Source: Candidatus Bathyarchaeota archaeon
Lineage (GTDB): Archaea > Thermoproteota > Bathyarchaeia > TCS64
DNA length: 64,000 nt
Direction of reading: 5' to 3'
Assembly: GCA_002726865.1 (NCBI GenBank)
Contig: PBSW01000084.1
Location: 1-64,000, forward strand
Shown here piece by piece: positions 1 through 8,800 of this stretch. Below the pieces are notes generated by a model that made no database searches, was not told the DNA's origin, and saw only the letters and a program-made list of their open reading frames with translations. Both the position numbers and the translations under genes were made by a program. Numbering within the stretch: position 1 is the stretch's first letter; each line of letters begins with the position of its first letter.

Positions 1-20
1 AAAACCCCGTAGAGGGTCCT

Positions 21-770
21 GTGGCGGCTCCCGAAGAGCAGCCAGTGAAAGAAGAGAAACTCAAGAAAAAGAAGAAGGAGCCCGTCATCGAGAAGGGTGA
101 CTTTATCCTAGTGGAGATGACCGGGAGGACACTGGAAACTGACGAGATTTTTGACACCACAGACGAGGAGCTCGCTAAGAGAGAGAACATACATGAAGAA
201 GAGAAAACCTACGGCTCAAAGCTAGTTGTCATAGGAGAAGGCTGGGTCCTCAAGGGCTTAGATGATCGCCTCGTCGGCCTCAAGCTCCAGGAGACAGCCG
301 AGGTAGAAATTCCCCCCGAGGAGGCCTTCGGAGAGAGGAACCCGGAGAATGTGAGGATGGTCCCCTTCAGGGTCCTCAGATCAAAAGGGATCAACCCTGT
401 CGTAGGGCAGCAATTGACGCTAGACGGTAGAACCGCAGTTGTTCGGAGTATGGGTGGGGGTAGAATCCAGCTTGATTACAACCATCCTCTTGCAGGCAGA
501 AGAATCGTCTACCATGTCAAGCCTAGTGTCAAACATGATAACGACGAGGATAAGATTAGGGCTCTCCTAGGGCGTCGGTTCATGGGAATTGATCTAAGCC
601 TCTTCAAGATCAAGATAATGAAGACAAAGGTCAAAATCGAGATTCCCTACGAGATCTTCTTTGGGGATAACATCCAGATCGCGAAGAGTGGCGTTGCCCT
701 CGATATCCAACGCTACTATGATGATATCGCCATGGTCGAATACACCGAGATCATAAAGCGGGCCGGCTAG
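21..770 (+). CDS. Long-type FKBP peptidyl-prolyl isomerase
   Basis: Catalyses cis-trans isomerisation of prolyl bonds and acts as a folding helper, probably in the cytoplasm since no signal peptide is seen. After a lysine-rich N-terminus (about residues 10-22) comes the FKBP fold, with the segment VLKGLDD and the PPEEAFG element near residue 95. An inserted chaperone flap follows (about 110-165), then a C-terminal domain typical of archaeal long FKBPs of 230-270 aa. The GTG start has GAGGG just upstream. The frame stays open to the window edge, so a longer N-terminus cannot be excluded. It ends 10 nt before the next gene and may be cotranscribed with it. Confidence 0.88.
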   Translation: MAAPEEQPVKEEKLKKKKKEPVIEKGDFILVEMTGRTLETDEIFDTTDEELAKRENIHEEEKTYGSKLVVIGEGWVLKGLDDRLVGLKLQETAEVEIPPEEAFGERNPENVRMVPFRVLRSKGINPVVGQQLTLDGRTAVVRSMGGGRIQLDYNHPLAGRRIVYHVKPSVKHDNDEDKIRALLGRRFMGIDLSLFKIKIMKTKVKIEIPYEIFFGDNIQIAKSGVALDIQRYYDDIAMVEYTEIIKRAG

Positions 771-780
771 GGAAGTCCCC

Positions 781-1983
781 TTGAGGACGGAGGTAGCCGT
801 CGTCGGCGGTGGGCCCGCGGGACTCATCACTGCCCGGGAGCTTGCTGCTCAAGGCATTCGAGTCAAGGTCTTCGAGGAGCATCCGAAGATAGGTACCCCT
901 AACCACTGTGCAGGGGTCCTGAGCATCGAGGGACTCAATCGCATCGGGGTGGAACCAAACATCGATTTTCTCAGGCATGAGATCAAGGGAGGCACAGCCT
1001 TCGCCCCGAACGGCACTGGGATCAGGATAATGGGCAGGAAGACCCGGGCTTACATCGTGGACAGAACCGTCTTTGACAAACATCTTGCTGATGCCGCGAG
1101 GGACGCAGGGGCTGAGATCGAGACAAAACACCGTATCCGAGATTTTATCATTACGAACGGCAAGGTTGTCGGGGTCAGGGGAGACCTAGAAATCGAAGCA
1201 AGTATAGTGATCGATGCAGAGGGCGTTTCTGGCGCTCTAGCTAAAAAAGTGAGGCTCCATAAACCGGAAAGCGGTATCTTGGCGGGCATCAACGCCAACG
1301 TCCCCGGCGCCCAACTGGAATCTGACATGGTAGAAGTCTGGTTCGGGAAGAAACTAGCAGAGGGAATGTTCGCCTGGGCGGTGCCAAACGGAGAGGACGA
1401 GATACGCTGCGGCCTTGCTACTAGTAAGGGGGACGCCTTGGAACTCCTCAGGAGCTTCATCAAGGCCCGATTTGGGCTCTCGAAGTGCGAAGAGCCCACG
1501 AGATGGCCCGTGCTAACCGGGGGACCTATTGACAAGACACACGGGGAAGGAATACTCCTGGTTGGGGATGTTGCTGGTCACACGAAACCTACCACGGGGG
1601 GAGGAGTCATCTTAGGGGGTATGTGCGCGATAATAGCTGCTGAGACGGCGATTCAGGCCCTCGAAGAGGGAGACTACTCTGCGAGTTTCCTCAGACGATA
1701 CGATAAAAGGTGGCGGGAGGCTCTTGGAGGGGAGTTCTCCTCAATGCTCAGGATGCGGAGGTTCCTAAACTCCATTCCTGATCCCCGGATGAATAAGATT
1801 TTCGCATCAGTCAAGTCAGCTGGCCTTGAGCCGATCCTGGAGAAGTTCATTGCAGAAGGCGATATGGACCTTCAAAGCGAGTTTCTCAGGAAGGCTCTCA
1901 CCCACCCTGGGATGCTTCGGGTCCTAACGGGCACTGTTGGCCACCTCGCCTTGGAGGAGTTCAAGAGCCGATTTAACCTTTAA
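781..1983 (+). CDS. Geranylgeranyl reductase family flavoprotein
   Basis: FAD-dependent reductase of the family that saturates the isoprenoid chains of archaeal ether lipids (digeranylgeranylglycerophospholipid reductase). The N-terminal dinucleotide-binding motif GGGPAG lies at about residues 9-14. A CAGVLS segment follows near residue 42, and the second FAD motif GDVAGHTKPTTGGG is near residue 262. The 400-aa length is normal for the family. The start is TTG at 781, because the Rossmann strand begins immediately after it. Related enzymes reduce quinone or chlorophyll side chains, so the substrate is inferred from the archaeal context. Confidence 0.88.
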   Translation: MRTEVAVVGGGPAGLITARELAAQGIRVKVFEEHPKIGTPNHCAGVLSIEGLNRIGVEPNIDFLRHEIKGGTAFAPNGTGIRIMGRKTRAYIVDRTVFDKHLADAARDAGAEIETKHRIRDFIITNGKVVGVRGDLEIEASIVIDAEGVSGALAKKVRLHKPESGILAGINANVPGAQLESDMVEVWFGKKLAEGMFAWAVPNGEDEIRCGLATSKGDALELLRSFIKARFGLSKCEEPTRWPVLTGGPIDKTHGEGILLVGDVAGHTKPTTGGGVILGGMCAIIAAETAIQALEEGDYSASFLRRYDKRWREALGGEFSSMLRMRRFLNSIPDPRMNKIFASVKSAGLEPILEKFIAEGDMDLQSEFLRKALTHPGMLRVLTGTVGHLALEEFKSRFNL

Positions 1984-2019
1984 ATAATCGGCTGTGGGCT
2001 TGATAGTAAGCTGAGCAAA

Positions 2020-2181
2020 ATGCCATCCTGTATCTCCTGCAGTAAGAGGACAGCCCCCGGCGAGAAGACCGTAAAGTTTCAGTGCCCCAGCTGCGGTAAC
2101 GTCTCCATCTTACGATGTGAAAGGTGTAGACTCTTTGGGAGGGCATACACCTGTCCTGGATGTGGGTTTAAAGGTCCCTAG
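2020..2181 (+). CDS. 53-aa zinc-ribbon RNA-binding-type protein
   Basis: A short protein with four CxxC pairs (C4/C7, C22/C25, C33/C36, C45/C48), enough to bind two zinc ions. It matches the archaeal Zn-ribbon RNA-binding mini-proteins (DUF1610-like), whose precise role is unknown; a translation-linked role is usual to suggest. The ATG follows 36 nt after the geranylgeranyl reductase, on the same strand, and the ORF ends in TAG. Function beyond zinc binding is inference. Confidence 0.75.
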   Translation: MPSCISCSKRTAPGEKTVKFQCPSCGNVSILRCERCRLFGRAYTCPGCGFKGP

Positions 2182-2337
2182 GCTTGAGTTTTTTCGTCGC
2201 AAACAGCACATTTACACAGATCACCATTTGGTGATACTGGGTTTTGGTTGATATAATGTAGATTGTTAAGCATTACAGAAAACTCCCGCGAGAAACGTTT
2301 CCTTGAGCTCTGTTGGGGATACTTCAGAATTGCCAAA

Positions 2338-2348
2338 AAAAATATATT
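2338..2348 (+). promoter_or_regulatory. TATA box for archaeosortase gene
   Basis: An A/T block (aaaaatatatt) centred about 30 nt upstream of the ATG at 2375. This spacing puts the expected transcription start within a few bases of that ATG, supporting a nearly leaderless mRNA and the 2375 start over the upstream TTG at 2303. Confidence 0.5.
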
Positions 2349-2374
2349 TCATTTTCGGACAACTATTACAGAAA

Positions 2375-2974
2375 ATGACGGTCAGAGGCCTCCCAGAGCC
2401 TATGCGGGCTACTCTGTTCTATATCCTATTATTCCTTACTATTGCATGGGGGTTCGAGCTCGTCCCAAGCGCATGGCTCGAAAGGCTCACAGCCGAGATC
2501 ATGACGGGAATTTTTACCTTACTGAAACTCTCCTCAAGCAACGGGGTCGACAATGGACTCGCATATTTGAGCCTTATGGGGGGCGCCCGGGACGTCTACG
2601 TCATCATCATACGGGAGTGCACAGCGATTCATGTTTGGGGTGTCCTAGTCGCCCTGATCCTACCCCTTAACAGAGGGAGCTGGCAAAGGAAGGCCATTAG
2701 CCTCGCATTCGGGTGGGTCCTTGTCTTTCTCATGAATTTGTCCCGAATCTTCATCATAGTCTACCTAACGGCTTTCAATCTGCCTCCGTTCACATGGTTC
2801 TTCACGAATCCCACGGTAGATACCTACCACTATCCGATAAGCTTCATCTATGGAGTCATTGGCATTGCGATCCTTATTATTACTATTAGCAAGTGGTTTC
2901 TTCCTGGGTTCGCTGACACACTAATCACCCTACTCGACGGATTCAAGCCCATGTTCGTCAAGGGAAAAGACTAG
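2375..2974 (+). CDS. Archaeosortase/exosortase family membrane transpeptidase
   Basis: Multi-pass membrane protein of the exosortase/archaeosortase family, which cleaves C-terminal sorting tags of surface proteins and may attach the product to lipid. The predicted triad is visible: Cys in RECTAIH (residue 82 from this start), Arg in NLSRIF (about 124) and His in TYHYP (about 152), each near a hydrophobic helix. ATG 2375 is preferred because a TATA box lies 30 nt upstream. A TTG at 2303 would add 24 residues overlapping that box. It converges on pth2. No substrate with a recognisable C-terminal sorting tail was found in the window. Confidence 0.8.
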   Translation: MTVRGLPEPMRATLFYILLFLTIAWGFELVPSAWLERLTAEIMTGIFTLLKLSSSNGVDNGLAYLSLMGGARDVYVIIIRECTAIHVWGVLVALILPLNRGSWQRKAISLAFGWVLVFLMNLSRIFIIVYLTAFNLPPFTWFFTNPTVDTYHYPISFIYGVIGIAILIITISKWFLPGFADTLITLLDGFKPMFVKGKD

Positions 2975-2982
2975 GCGTCCTA

Positions 2983-3351
2983 CTAGATGAGCGGCAGCGA
3001 GCCCGTAACCTTGTCTAGCAGATCAGACTTATCCGGGCCCAACCCCAGGGCGGTGATGGTACCTGTTGGCACCTCGGTGTGGCCAGCGTCCTGGATGATG
3101 ATGTTAACGATATCGAGATCAACTGCCTTACTCTGGAGTTCTTTGAGCTCCTTGAGGGACTCGGCCTCTAATGACACCTTCTTGGCCCCTTTATCCCTCC
3201 AGTTGCGCCAGGCCTTATGGTTCTCTTTCTTACCGAGATCCGATGCCCCGACGGCGGCATGTGCTGCCTGGGCGATAAGCTTCCCGGTGCTCATCCCGAG
3301 GTCCATTCGGAGAACGATGCACATCTTGTACCCGAAGGAGTTTTTGCCCAC
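2983..3351 (-). CDS. pth2: Peptidyl-tRNA hydrolase, archaeal type
   Basis: Releases tRNA from peptidyl-tRNA that has dropped off the ribosome. The 122-aa protein has the Pth2 hallmarks: VLRMDLGMSTGK near the N-terminus, AQAAHAA, and a C-terminal TITALGLGPD segment. The GTG start abuts the TAG stop of aspS (TAGGTG), so the two genes are almost certainly cotranscribed and translationally coupled. It converges on the archaeosortase gene with 8 nt between them. Confidence 0.95.
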   Translation of the reverse strand: MGKNSFGYKMCIVLRMDLGMSTGKLIAQAAHAAVGASDLGKKENHKAWRNWRDKGAKKVSLEAESLKELKELQSKAVDLDIVNIIIQDAGHTEVPTGTITALGLGPDKSDLLDKVTGSLPLI

Positions 3352-4650
3352 CTAGGGCACCAACCGGTCTCTGTCCCTAGGAAACATGCAGCATTCCCGG
3401 ATGTTTTTCATCCCCGTTACAGTCATGGTGAGCCTCTCTAACCCGATGCTCCACCCTGCGTGGGGGGGCGCCCCGTAACTGAAGCTCTCGATGTAGTGGA
3501 AAAAGTTGTCTGGATTGAGCCCCTTCTTCCGGAGCTGCTCCCTCAGAAGATCAGGGATGTGAATCCTCATGGTGCCACTGCTAATCTCAACTCCGCTGTA
3601 TAATAGGTCGAAGGCGTGGACTACCTCGGGGTTATCTTCATAAGGCATAGCATAGAAGGCCTTCTGGACACTGGGCCAATCCTTCATGAAGAACGCCTCA
3701 TCCCCCACCAGCTCTGTGAGTTTCCTCTCCTGGGGCTTCGAGAAGTCGTCACCCCATGCTATCTCCTCTCCGGAGGCTTGTAGCATCTCCACAGCCTCGG
3801 TGTATGTGATCCTCTTCAAGGGTAACTCGGGAATGATGATCTCCCGTTCCAGGAGCTCCATTTCCTTGGGGCACTTTTCATTAACATCTGTGAGCATATG
3901 GACAAAGATCTCCTCCAGTACTTTCATCACCGTCTCGTCGTCGGCGAAGGCCTGTTCAATATCCATCTGACGTACCTCGTTGAGATGGGTAGGGGTGTTG
4001 AACTTTTCCGCTCTCCAGATCGGTGTGATGGTGTATACCTTCTCGAAACTGATAGCACACATCTGCTTGTAGAGCTGGGGACTCTGTGCGAGGAACGCCT
4101 CCTTCTCGAAGTAGGGGAGTCTGAACAGGTCGGCTCCCCCTTCAGACGCAGAAGCTATAACACAGGGGGGCTGAAACTCAAGGTAATTCTGGTCCGTGAG
4201 AAACCTCCTGAAAGACGTCAGAAGAGTGTCCTGTACCCTAAAGATTGCGTTGCTTCTTGGCCTCCTGAAATCCATGAAACGATAGTTGAGTCTCGTATCA
4301 ATCTCTGCCTTCACCGGGCCGAACAGGTCAAAAGGGAGAGGCTGCTGTGCCTTATTCAGGACCTCGATACTGTCCGGGATGAACTCGATCCCTGCCTGGG
4401 CGACCTGGGTCTCCACCACCCTCCCAGTGACCTTGAGGACATCCTCCCGGCCCAAGACGAGATCACCGAAATCATTGGAACCATTTTTCTTCACCGTGAT
4501 CTGGATGTCTCCAGTCTTGTCCCGGAGCACAATGAATATGATCTTCCTGAGATCTCGGGACCGGGTGACCCATCCGGCGATGGTGACCGTTTCCCCCAAC
4601 ATCCCCTTGGAGTCCTCAATGTAAACTCGTTCAAACAATCTAGGTAACAC
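3352..4650 (-). CDS. aspS: Aspartyl-tRNA synthetase
   Basis: Class IIb synthetase that charges tRNA-Asp in the cytoplasm. An N-terminal OB-fold anticodon-binding domain (about residues 15-100, with VTIAGWV) is followed by the catalytic core: motif 2 around IWRAEKFNTPTHLNE and motif 3 in GLERLTM. The C-terminus RDRDRLVP is the archaeal/eukaryotic type. At 432 aa it is full length. The start is GTG. Whether it also charges tRNA-Asn (the non-discriminating type) cannot be settled here, although a tRNA-Asn gene lies 1.1 kb away. Confidence 0.96.
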   Translation of the reverse strand: MLPRLFERVYIEDSKGMLGETVTIAGWVTRSRDLRKIIFIVLRDKTGDIQITVKKNGSNDFGDLVLGREDVLKVTGRVVETQVAQAGIEFIPDSIEVLNKAQQPLPFDLFGPVKAEIDTRLNYRFMDFRRPRSNAIFRVQDTLLTSFRRFLTDQNYLEFQPPCVIASASEGGADLFRLPYFEKEAFLAQSPQLYKQMCAISFEKVYTITPIWRAEKFNTPTHLNEVRQMDIEQAFADDETVMKVLEEIFVHMLTDVNEKCPKEMELLEREIIIPELPLKRITYTEAVEMLQASGEEIAWGDDFSKPQERKLTELVGDEAFFMKDWPSVQKAFYAMPYEDNPEVVHAFDLLYSGVEISSGTMRIHIPDLLREQLRKKGLNPDNFFHYIESFSYGAPPHAGWSIGLERLTMTVTGMKNIRECCMFPRDRDRLVP

Positions 4651-4709
4651 ACCTATCCTTGTAGAGCCTATGGGCTAACAATCTCTTGAGTAATAAGAAC
4701 TTTGGTGGA

Positions 4710-5222
4710 TCAGAAGACGTACTCTACCCTGAGGTCCATGTTCCGGACCCCCTTCGCGATCCTCGTCAAAGCGTTAAGCCTCTTTAGGCTCAGGCGCCGA
4801 GCCCCGCGTCCCTGAAGTACGACTCGAGTCTCCGTGGTGCCATCTGGGAGCCAGATAATGTTTATGGTAATAATGTGCTGCCCCGTGAACAGGTCCTCGA
4901 GGAACCCCCGGTCGTTGAGACCATCCTCTATGACTAAGCCCCTTCGATTGAACTCATCGCCCACGTCCCTGGGGAGCCTCCCGGTATCCCCCATGAATTT
5001 GTTACGGTCCCCCCGTCCAACCACGAGGACGAGGAAGCCCCCCACATCGATCACCTTCTCCAGCCTCCCCTTCTGGAGCTGGGGATTCTTTCTCTCGACT
5101 TTTAGCAGATACTGGGCCACCTTCAGATAAAGATCGCTAACTACACCTGTATTGACCTTTTCCTGACACATGTTGCAGAGCATCCCACTCTTCAAGCAGA
5201 ACTCACATAGTTGTGTTTGCAC
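4710..5222 (-). CDS. Zinc/KH-domain NusA-like RNA-binding protein
   Basis: An N-terminal zinc-binding patch has Cys at 6, 9, 16 and 19 (CEFC, CNMC). It precedes a region resembling the archaeal NusA-like KH fold (VVGRGDR near residue 68, then IIWLPDG near 124). Proteins of this layout are annotated as archaeal transcription elongation factors. RNA binding is therefore likely, but the exact step is unknown. It lies between alba and aspS on the same strand and could belong to one information-processing transcription unit. Confidence 0.65.
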   Translation of the reverse strand: MQTQLCEFCLKSGMLCNMCQEKVNTGVVSDLYLKVAQYLLKVERKNPQLQKGRLEKVIDVGGFLVLVVGRGDRNKFMGDTGRLPRDVGDEFNRRGLVIEDGLNDRGFLEDLFTGQHIITINIIWLPDGTTETRVVLQGRGARRLSLKRLNALTRIAKGVRNMDLRVEYVF

Positions 5223-5282
5223 TTGGCCGTTCCTCCGGCGATTCCCAGAGAAGCCAGATGTCAGACACCAAGTTGGCTATTC

Positions 5283-5558
5283 TCATTTCATGACCTTTAT
5301 CTCGATACTGCTCACATTAGTTGGTTGATCTCGGTCAGGAGATGTAAGCCTCTCGGTTCCAATGCTGATGTCCAAGACCTTCAAGTCGTTTACGAACCTA
5401 TTCTTGATCACTTCTACCACGCCAACCGCTGTGCTGATCGATCTTCCCCTCGCCTTAATGAAGACTTCCTTCTCAGCGCTCTTGAGCAAGACCATGCAAG
5501 CTAGCACATAGTTTAGGACCGGTTTTCTACCAATGAAAACGGTGTTCGATCTCGACAT
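5283..5558 (-). CDS. alba: Alba chromatin/RNA-binding protein
   Basis: 91-aa Alba protein, a dimeric nucleic-acid-binding protein that coats archaeal DNA and also RNA. It shows the family signature NTVFIGRKPVLNYV, the strand IKARGRSISTAV and the loop region RFVNDLKV. The Lys/Arg residues around RKP are the usual DNA contacts and acetylation area. A strong ribosome site (GGAGGAG) sits a few bases before the ATG. Highly expressed genes often have such sites. Confidence 0.95.
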   Translation of the reverse strand: MSRSNTVFIGRKPVLNYVLACMVLLKSAEKEVFIKARGRSISTAVGVVEVIKNRFVNDLKVLDISIGTERLTSPDRDQPTNVSSIEIKVMK

Positions 5559-5733
5559 TTTGACTCCTCCAAATATCTTAGATTTAGGTGTGCTATTTGT
5601 TGAACGTACCTATTAAAAGTTTGTCGCGTTCTCAATAATTTGGAAAACGGTGAAAAACTGTTTGCATCCAATAAAAATAGGATAAATATGGGATTTAGTG
5701 TCTAGAATTGTAGCCGACCGATACTAGTCAAAG

Positions 5734-5741
5734 ATTAATAT
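5734..5741 (+). promoter_or_regulatory. TATA box for tRNA-Asn
   Basis: The sequence attaatat lies about 30 nt upstream of the first base of the tRNA-Asn gene, the normal position for an archaeal TATA box driving a stable RNA. Confidence 0.45.
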
Positions 5742-5768
5742 GGGTATTACCATATGCTTGTAGACTTT

Positions 5769-5845
5769 GCCGCCGTGGCTCAGCTCGGTAGAGCGTCTGG
5801 CTGTTAACCAGTTGGTCATCGGTTCGAATCCGATCGGCGGCGCCA
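5769..5845 (+). tRNA. tRNA-Asn (GTT), CCA encoded
   Basis: Full cloverleaf: 7-bp acceptor GCCGCCG/CGGCGGC, D-stem GCTC/GAGC, anticodon loop CTGTTAA with anticodon GTT, and T-arm with GGTTCGAATCC. The discriminator is G at 5842 and CCA follows in the DNA (5843-5845). No intron is seen. The 3' end lies 10 nt from the stop codon of the large convergent helicase gene, a layout often seen at integration targets. Confidence 0.97.
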
Positions 5846-5855
5846 GATTCTTCAA

Positions 5856-8800
5856 TTAACGCTTCTTGAGGACCACGAGTTTGTCCTCTAGACCTATCTT
5901 TCCGGAGTTAAGAGCCCTATGATAGATTAGCTGCAAGGCTTCCAGAATTTTAGGTCCCATCCGCTTGAATCCGAGGAGGCGTGCTGTCTCATTGAGTAGA
6001 GTCTCCTTCCTTATCCCAAAGGAGTACCCGGTGACCATAGTCAACGCCTTTAGTATCTCCTCAGGGGAGATGTACTCTATGGGCCTGAAGCTCTCGGTAA
6101 CGCCATCTACCGGGGCTCTCACCCGGACTGAATCAATTCCCTTTGGCCAGAGGAAATCGCCCTTCATTTCAATTTGATCTTTCTCGAGTACTTCTACCTC
6201 CTCCTGGAAGGCCACTCTAAATGCGTTCGTTGCCCGGCTCAGCCTAAAGGCGTTGTTCATCCTCTTAAACGCGAGCTCCACGTGGATGGGCCCCTCCCCT
6301 TTAACCAGCTGGGGTAGGAGCCGCCTCACTTCGGAGTGGTACTCCCTCAAATATCGCTCCCTGTGATCCGGAGAGTATCTAGTGAAAAGGTAATCGGGTT
6401 TCAGCTTCACAAACCTATAGGGCTCCACACCAGGAAGCTCCCCTGGGGGGGTGTCCACTACCTTCACCTGATTAAGGATGTTCCTTTGCGTGGTGGGAGG
6501 TTTCAAGGCCTTTTTCGTCGCTTCCTGTCTGGGTTCCTCGTTGGCATCTTTGAGAGCCTTCGCTAGCCTCTGCGCCTCGGTATCCTGCCTTTGCACCCAG
6601 TCAGGAGCCCAGATACGGTGGATCCTCCACCCAAGGTTCTCCAGGACCTGGATTCTAAGGCGATCCCTGTCCCGGGCTGTGTCAGCGGTCACATAGTTCT
6701 CCCCGTCGCACATGATGCCCAGGATAAACCTACTCGGATCAGCCGGGTCTAAAACCCCTAGGTCCACCCTGAACGCCCCGGAGCCCACCAAGGGCACCGT
6801 CTTGTAACCTAGGCGATTCACCTCCTCGGCAACCTTTTCGTCCAACTGGGAGATGAGGATATGTTCTTGGGCCTCAACGTCCTTAAGGTTCCGGGGGCGC
6901 CTCTCAGCAAACCTCATATAATGATGAAGACTGTGAACCCCCTCGGCCTGTGTTGCCTGGAGGTTGATGTCATCATATTTGATGCTACTCACAAGAACCA
7001 CCTTCTCCCGGGCACGGGTTACAGCTACATTAAGGCGACGCTCTCCCCCCTGTTTGTTGAGAGGACCGAAGTTCATCGTTATCTTGCCATTTGTGTCGTA
7101 GCCATATCCAACGCTAAAGATCATGACGTCCCTTTCGTCACCCTGAACGTTCTCTAGATTCTTTACGAAGAATCCGTCGAGCCTATCCTCTACGAAGAAC
7201 TTCTCGAACGTGGGATGCTCCTGGAGCCGGACTTCCACGGCGTCCTGCACGGTATTCATCTGGCTCAAACTGAAAGTGACCACGCCAAGTGTCTTCTCAG
7301 GGTGCCTCTCGAAGTGCTCGAAGACGAGATCAGCCACTACTTCGGCCTCCCTCACGTTATTTCTCCTGCCCCCTCTGTCGTAAAGGCCGTCTTTAACGTG
7401 GATTAGCTCGAGACCTAGGTCTGAGTCCATCCTTGAGGAGGGGAAAAGCACGAGATTGCCGTTGTAAAATCTGTCGTTGCTGAAGCTGATCAAGGAATCA
7501 TGTTTGCTACGATAATGCCATTTTAGCATCCTGACAGGGAGGCCGATACTCATGCACTCATCGAGGACGCTGTCGAAGACGTCAAACTCGTAGCCCTCCT
7601 CGTCCCAGTCAAAGTCATCATCTATAGTATGTTGAAAAAAGGGGGTGGGCGGAAGCTGCTTCGGATCCCCGGTGATCACTAGGGTATCCCCCCGGTAGAT
7701 GGAGCCCACAGCATCCTCGGTGTAGATCTGAGAGGCCTCATCGAAGACCACGAGATCGAATTGGGCCCCCGTGGGGATCAGAAACTGGCTCACGCTGATA
7801 GGGCTCATCATAAGGCAGGGTTTCAACCTCCTAACAAGATTCGGGATACGCTCGAATAAGTACCTCAAGGGCATATGGCGACGCTTCTTCGCAGCCTCCC
7901 GCATCAACACAGTGATCTCCGAGTCTGGGGCTTGAACGAAGACCCCCTGGGGCTTTTGCTCGTTGGCGATCTCGATCACCCTTTGGGAGGTCAATTGAAT
8001 GAAACGGAGATCCAGATCCTGGAAATCCTTGATGAGCTGCTCATGGTCCTGTCCCCTAAAATTCTTGAGGACTGCATCCTCCTTAAATACGGCATCCAAG
8101 AGCCCCTGGTACATGGCCTTCCTGAAGACGTCTACAAGACGATCCCTCTCGACCCTCTCGGCTATGAGGATCTCAAGGAATTGCCCGAGCCCTGCATTCC
8201 TGATCTCGGTCTCCTGGGTGTTAAAGTCCACCCAGGTCTGGAGGTCATCAATCCTGGATCGAAGGACACCTAGACTTGTTCTCACCTTTTCAAGAGTCAA
8301 ACGTCCCCTTGGCTCAGGCCAAAGCTCTCTCTCGAAACGGTCATCGATGGAGTCCAAGGATAGAGAAATATTGCTCCACCTCTCCCCGATAAGGGGATCA
8401 GGGGGAAGAGGGGGTCCATCCTGAGAGATGCCCTGAGCTAACCTCTCAGAGACCCCTCGGGGGAGGGCTCTGATTAGCGTCCGAGTCCACCCCAGTGCCT
8501 CGAGGACCCCGTTCCAGTCCGTCCTGAGGCCACTATAGAGTAGGCCAAAAATGTCCCTCATCTCCTCAGAGCGGCTGTCCACCTCATCCTCGAATCTCTG
8601 GATTTCCTCTACGGTCCTCAGGTCTTTCACTAGACCCACAAAGGTCGCCGGGTGCTTGTGGAGACGTGTTGCCAACGCTCCCGATGATAACCTAGAAAGG
8701 TTTACAAGCTTTTCCAACGAGTCCATCGCCCAAGATTCCACCTCCCGGAAGCCACTTTTCCGCATAGAGACCCCAGAATTCGTCATTAATTTCGAGGGAA

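Noticed and set aside
3898..4647. 249-aa open frame opposite aspS
   Set aside because: Shadow of the conserved aspS gene; no family resemblance or ribosome site.
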